Positions 4,453 to 6,369 of a stretch of DNA of 6,369 bases are shown here, piece by piece. The position numbers and the translations under genes are program-made. Every line of letters begins with the position of its first letter. The first letter of the stretch is position 1. The notes under the pieces were generated by a model. That model had not been told where the DNA came from, did no database searches, and saw only the letters and a program-made list of their open reading frames with translations. The stretch comes from Candidatus Saccharibacteria bacterium UBA1949 (lineage in GTDB: Bacteria > Patescibacteriota > Saccharimonadia > Saccharimonadales > Saccharimonadaceae): assembly GCA_002336735.1 (NCBI GenBank), contig DDER01000012.1:1-6369 (forward strand), given 5' to 3'.

Positions 4453-6270
4453 TTATAGTTTCTCCAGATACTCCGCGAGGCTATCTAGCGCCACTTTCTC
4501 CTCCGCCTGTTGCCTGCGCACACTCACTTGGCGTGTTTCCATGTCTTTTGGCCCCACGATGAGCTGCACCGGTATCTTCCAGGCGGTAGCTTCGCGGATT
4601 TTTTTGCCCAAAGACTCGTTGCGGTCATCAACACTATAGCGTAGCTCGTTATACTTGATAGGCTGCATCAGTACTGTGCGTTCGAGCACTTGCTTGATTT
4701 CATCTACATAGGCCATTACCGTATCGTTGATTGTCAAAATACGTATTTGCTCGGGAGCCAACCAGAATGGTAGCCAGCCCGCTGTCTTCTCGAGATAGAA
4801 TCCCATGAATCGTTCGATCGAGCCCAAGATAGCTCGGTGAATAATAATTGGACGTTGCTTGTCACTATTTGCATCAACGTAAGTCAGGTCCATGCGCTCA
4901 GGTATCAAAATATCTACCTGTGATGTCGCGATTGAATCCTCCTTGCCGAGCACATTACGTGTTTGTACATCTACCTTCGGGCCATAAAACGCAGCCTCAC
5001 CCTCAGCCTCAATATAGTTGACACCGAGTTCATCCATCGCCTCACGAATCAGATTACCAGATGATTCCCAGACGTTTTTGTCACCTTCGTACTTGTCTTT
5101 TTCGTAATCTGGCAAGGATAATCTATACCAGTAGTCATCGATACCAAACGTCTGATATACTTCACGAAATAGCTCAAGTACGTTTTTGAATTCATCTTTG
5201 AGCTGGTCCTGAGTCACATACAAGTGCGCATCATTTTGCGTGATAGGACCCCGCACCCGAATAAGCCCTGTCAAAGTACCAGATAGTTCATGGCGGTACA
5301 GCCCGGCATGCTCGGCGAGGCGGAGTGGAAGATCGTGGTAGCTTTGGACGACTTTGCTGTATATCTGATGATGATGCGGACAGTTCATCGGCGATACATA
5401 AAACTTTTGCCCCTCTGCATCTTCCATCGAGAACATATCTTCAGCATAAAATTTTGCGTGACCTGACTTTTGATAGAGCTTTTCGTGAGTAATCGCTGGT
5501 GTGTCAACATACTTATACCCTCGCGCTTCTTCCAATTGCCTCATGTATCGACTGAGGAGGTTTTTTATGATTGAACCTCTTGGCATCATGAGAGGCAGTC
5601 CCTTCCCCACATCCTCGCTAAATGTGAAGATCCCTAATTGCTCTCCGAGTACTCGATGATCGCGTTTTTTAGCTTCTTCGAGCATAGTCAAGTGCGCCTC
5701 AAGCTCTTCATGTGTCGCAAATGCTATGCCGTAGAGTCGCTGCATCTGCGGATTCGTCTCCTTGCCGCGCCAATAGGCGCCAGCCACACGCATGAGCTTA
5801 AATGCACCGACCTGGCCAGTAGAGCGTGCGTGCGGGCCACGACAGAGGTCGGTGAAATCTCCGTCGGTGTAGAATGAGACACTCTCGATAGCAGCATCAC
5901 CATCAGCAATCGTACCCAACTCGGCCGCGTCGAGGTCTTTGGCAATTGTGGTGCCGGCACGACGAAGGTCATTCAGCAGCTCTTCTTTGTACGGCTGCAT
6001 GGCCTGTTGTGACCAGCCTATCGCTTCGTCAATCGCTTTTTCGCTACGCACAAATTCATAGTCATTTTCGATAATTGTCCGCATTTCTTCTTCAATTTTT
6101 TTGAAATCGTCTTCGGAAATCTTGGTTTCCCCAAGGTCAATATCATAATAAAACCCATTATCTATCACTGGTCCCACGCCAAACTTTGCCTGCGGCCACA
6201 GATGCTGCACGGCTTGCGCCATAATATGGGCAAGGCTGTGTCGCATGGCATAGAGCTGTTCTTCGTTCAT
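4453..6270 (-). CDS. thrS: threonyl-tRNA synthetase, lacking the TGS domain
   Basis: The enzyme charges tRNA-Thr with threonine and edits mischarged Ser-tRNA-Thr. The 605 residues begin directly at the editing domain: HSLAH (11-15) and LCRGPH (142-147) supply the H11, H15, C143 and H147 site. The class II core has MNCPHHHQIY (295-304, zinc ligand C297), motif 2 at RHELSGTLTGLIRVRG (326-341) followed by QNDAH (H349), and motif 3 with HRAILGSIERF (478-488, H478). The anticodon-binding domain is about 508-605. The TGS domain of about 60 residues at the front of most bacterial ThrRS is absent. This is not a start error, because a terminator lies only about 20 nt upstream. The loop after motif 2 reads RGPITQND where E. 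coli has RGFTQDD, one residue longer. AAGGAG lies 6 nt before the ATG. It is the first gene of the operon, behind an apparent T-box leader. Confidence 0.97.
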   Translation of the reverse strand: MNEEQLYAMRHSLAHIMAQAVQHLWPQAKFGVGPVIDNGFYYDIDLGETKISEDDFKKIEEEMRTIIENDYEFVRSEKAIDEAIGWSQQAMQPYKEELLNDLRRAGTTIAKDLDAAELGTIADGDAAIESVSFYTDGDFTDLCRGPHARSTGQVGAFKLMRVAGAYWRGKETNPQMQRLYGIAFATHEELEAHLTMLEEAKKRDHRVLGEQLGIFTFSEDVGKGLPLMMPRGSIIKNLLSRYMRQLEEARGYKYVDTPAITHEKLYQKSGHAKFYAEDMFSMEDAEGQKFYVSPMNCPHHHQIYSKVVQSYHDLPLRLAEHAGLYRHELSGTLTGLIRVRGPITQNDAHLYVTQDQLKDEFKNVLELFREVYQTFGIDDYWYRLSLPDYEKDKYEGDKNVWESSGNLIREAMDELGVNYIEAEGEAAFYGPKVDVQTRNVLGKEDSIATSQVDILIPERMDLTYVDANSDKQRPIIIHRAILGSIERFMGFYLEKTAGWLPFWLAPEQIRILTINDTVMAYVDEIKQVLERTVLMQPIKYNELRYSVDDRNESLGKKIREATAWKIPVQLIVGPKDMETRQVSVRRQQAEEKVALDSLAEYLEKL

Positions 6271-6290
6271 ATCACTCTCCTTTTATAATA

Positions 6291-6330
6291 CAAAAAGCAC
6301 GCCTATCGTAACTTTTTACGTGCGTGCCTC
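6291..6330 (-). terminator. intrinsic terminator in the thrS leader
   Basis: On the minus strand GCACGC (6322-6327) pairs with GCGTGC (6297-6302). G-U and A-U pairs can extend the base into GAG (6328-6330) and the T-run. An inner stem CGTAA/TTACG (6316-6320 with 6307-6311) caps it, and five T follow (6292-6296). It sits between the T-box motif and the thrS ribosome site. Bases 6326-6328 are also needed for the base of the antiterminator, so the two folds exclude each other. Confidence 0.82.
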
Positions 6331-6369
6331 GGTCCGCGAGAAGCGGAGGTTCCACCTTGGCTATTACTA
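6291..6369 (-). promoter_or_regulatory. 3' part of a T-box riboswitch controlling thrS (partial, runs off the window)
   Basis: T-box leaders sense uncharged tRNA and open transcription of synthetase genes. On the minus strand AAGGTGGAACC (6348-6358) matches the conserved T-box core. It folds as the known antiterminator: helix A2 pairs UCCGC (6343-6347) with GCGGA (6333-6337), and the 7-nt bulge UGGAACC is at 6348-6354. Helix A1 pairs GG (6355-6356) with CC (6331-6332), then continues past an AA/GA internal loop to GCC (6359-6361) with GGC (6326-6328). The UGGA of the bulge would pair with a tRNA ending UCCA. A terminator that competes for 6326-6328 follows. Stem I and the specifier codon lie beyond the window, so threonine specificity is inferred from the gene controlled. 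Confidence 0.85.

Noticed and set aside
1..6369. CRISPR arrays, insertion sequences, tRNA or rRNA genes, phage or defence genes
   Set aside because: No regularly spaced repeats, transposase, terminal inverted repeats, tRNA T-arm patterns or defence-type domains were seen on either strand.

Overview
The window looks like chromosomal DNA of a Candidate Phyla Radiation bacterium, most likely a Saccharibacteria (TM7) relative. That placement is an inference. It rests on compact genes with short or overlapping junctions, a threonyl-tRNA synthetase without the usual N-terminal TGS domain, a winged-helix protein fused to a degenerate nucleotidyltransferase domain, and a degenerate metallo-beta-lactamase-fold protein. 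TGA is used as a stop (end of the M50 gene), so the standard code fits, unlike in Gracilibacteria or SR1.

Left part (1-1032). A site-2-protease-like membrane metallopeptidase (M50) is on the minus strand, starting two or so bases after an apparent extended -10 promoter. Directly behind it, also on the minus strand, is an independent transcription unit of about 216 nt at 146-361. It has a sigma70-like promoter (TTGGCA-18-TATAAT), a long 5'/3' closing helix that begins at the predicted start site, three internal hairpins and a U-tailed terminator. I recognise no known RNA family in it. It is the best candidate for something undescribed. A 54-codon reading frame lies inside it as a competing explanation. 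Bases 1-145 hold no gene I can support.

Middle (1033-1381). Divergent promoters separate the M50 gene from rpmB (ribosomal protein L28, plus strand). A 12-bp perfect palindrome overlaps the rpmB Shine-Dalgarno sequence. A strong bidirectional terminator separates rpmB from the convergent operon to its right.

Right part (1393-6369, minus strand). A tightly packed six-gene operon reads in order: thrS, an NT5C-like HAD phosphatase, an alkyltransferase-like protein, miaA, a wHTH/degenerate nucleotidyltransferase protein, and a degenerate MBL-fold protein. Junctions are 1 nt, an overlap, a 16-nt overlap, 40 nt and 22 nt. Upstream of thrS the window ends inside what looks like the 3' half of a T-box riboswitch: a T-box motif in a well-formed antiterminator, followed by a mutually exclusive intrinsic terminator. 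Uncharged tRNA-Thr would therefore gate thrS and perhaps the whole operon. The operon mixes tRNA charging (ThrRS), tRNA modification (MiaA), nucleotide or DNA housekeeping (HAD, ATL) and two small proteins whose enzyme folds have lost key catalytic residues.
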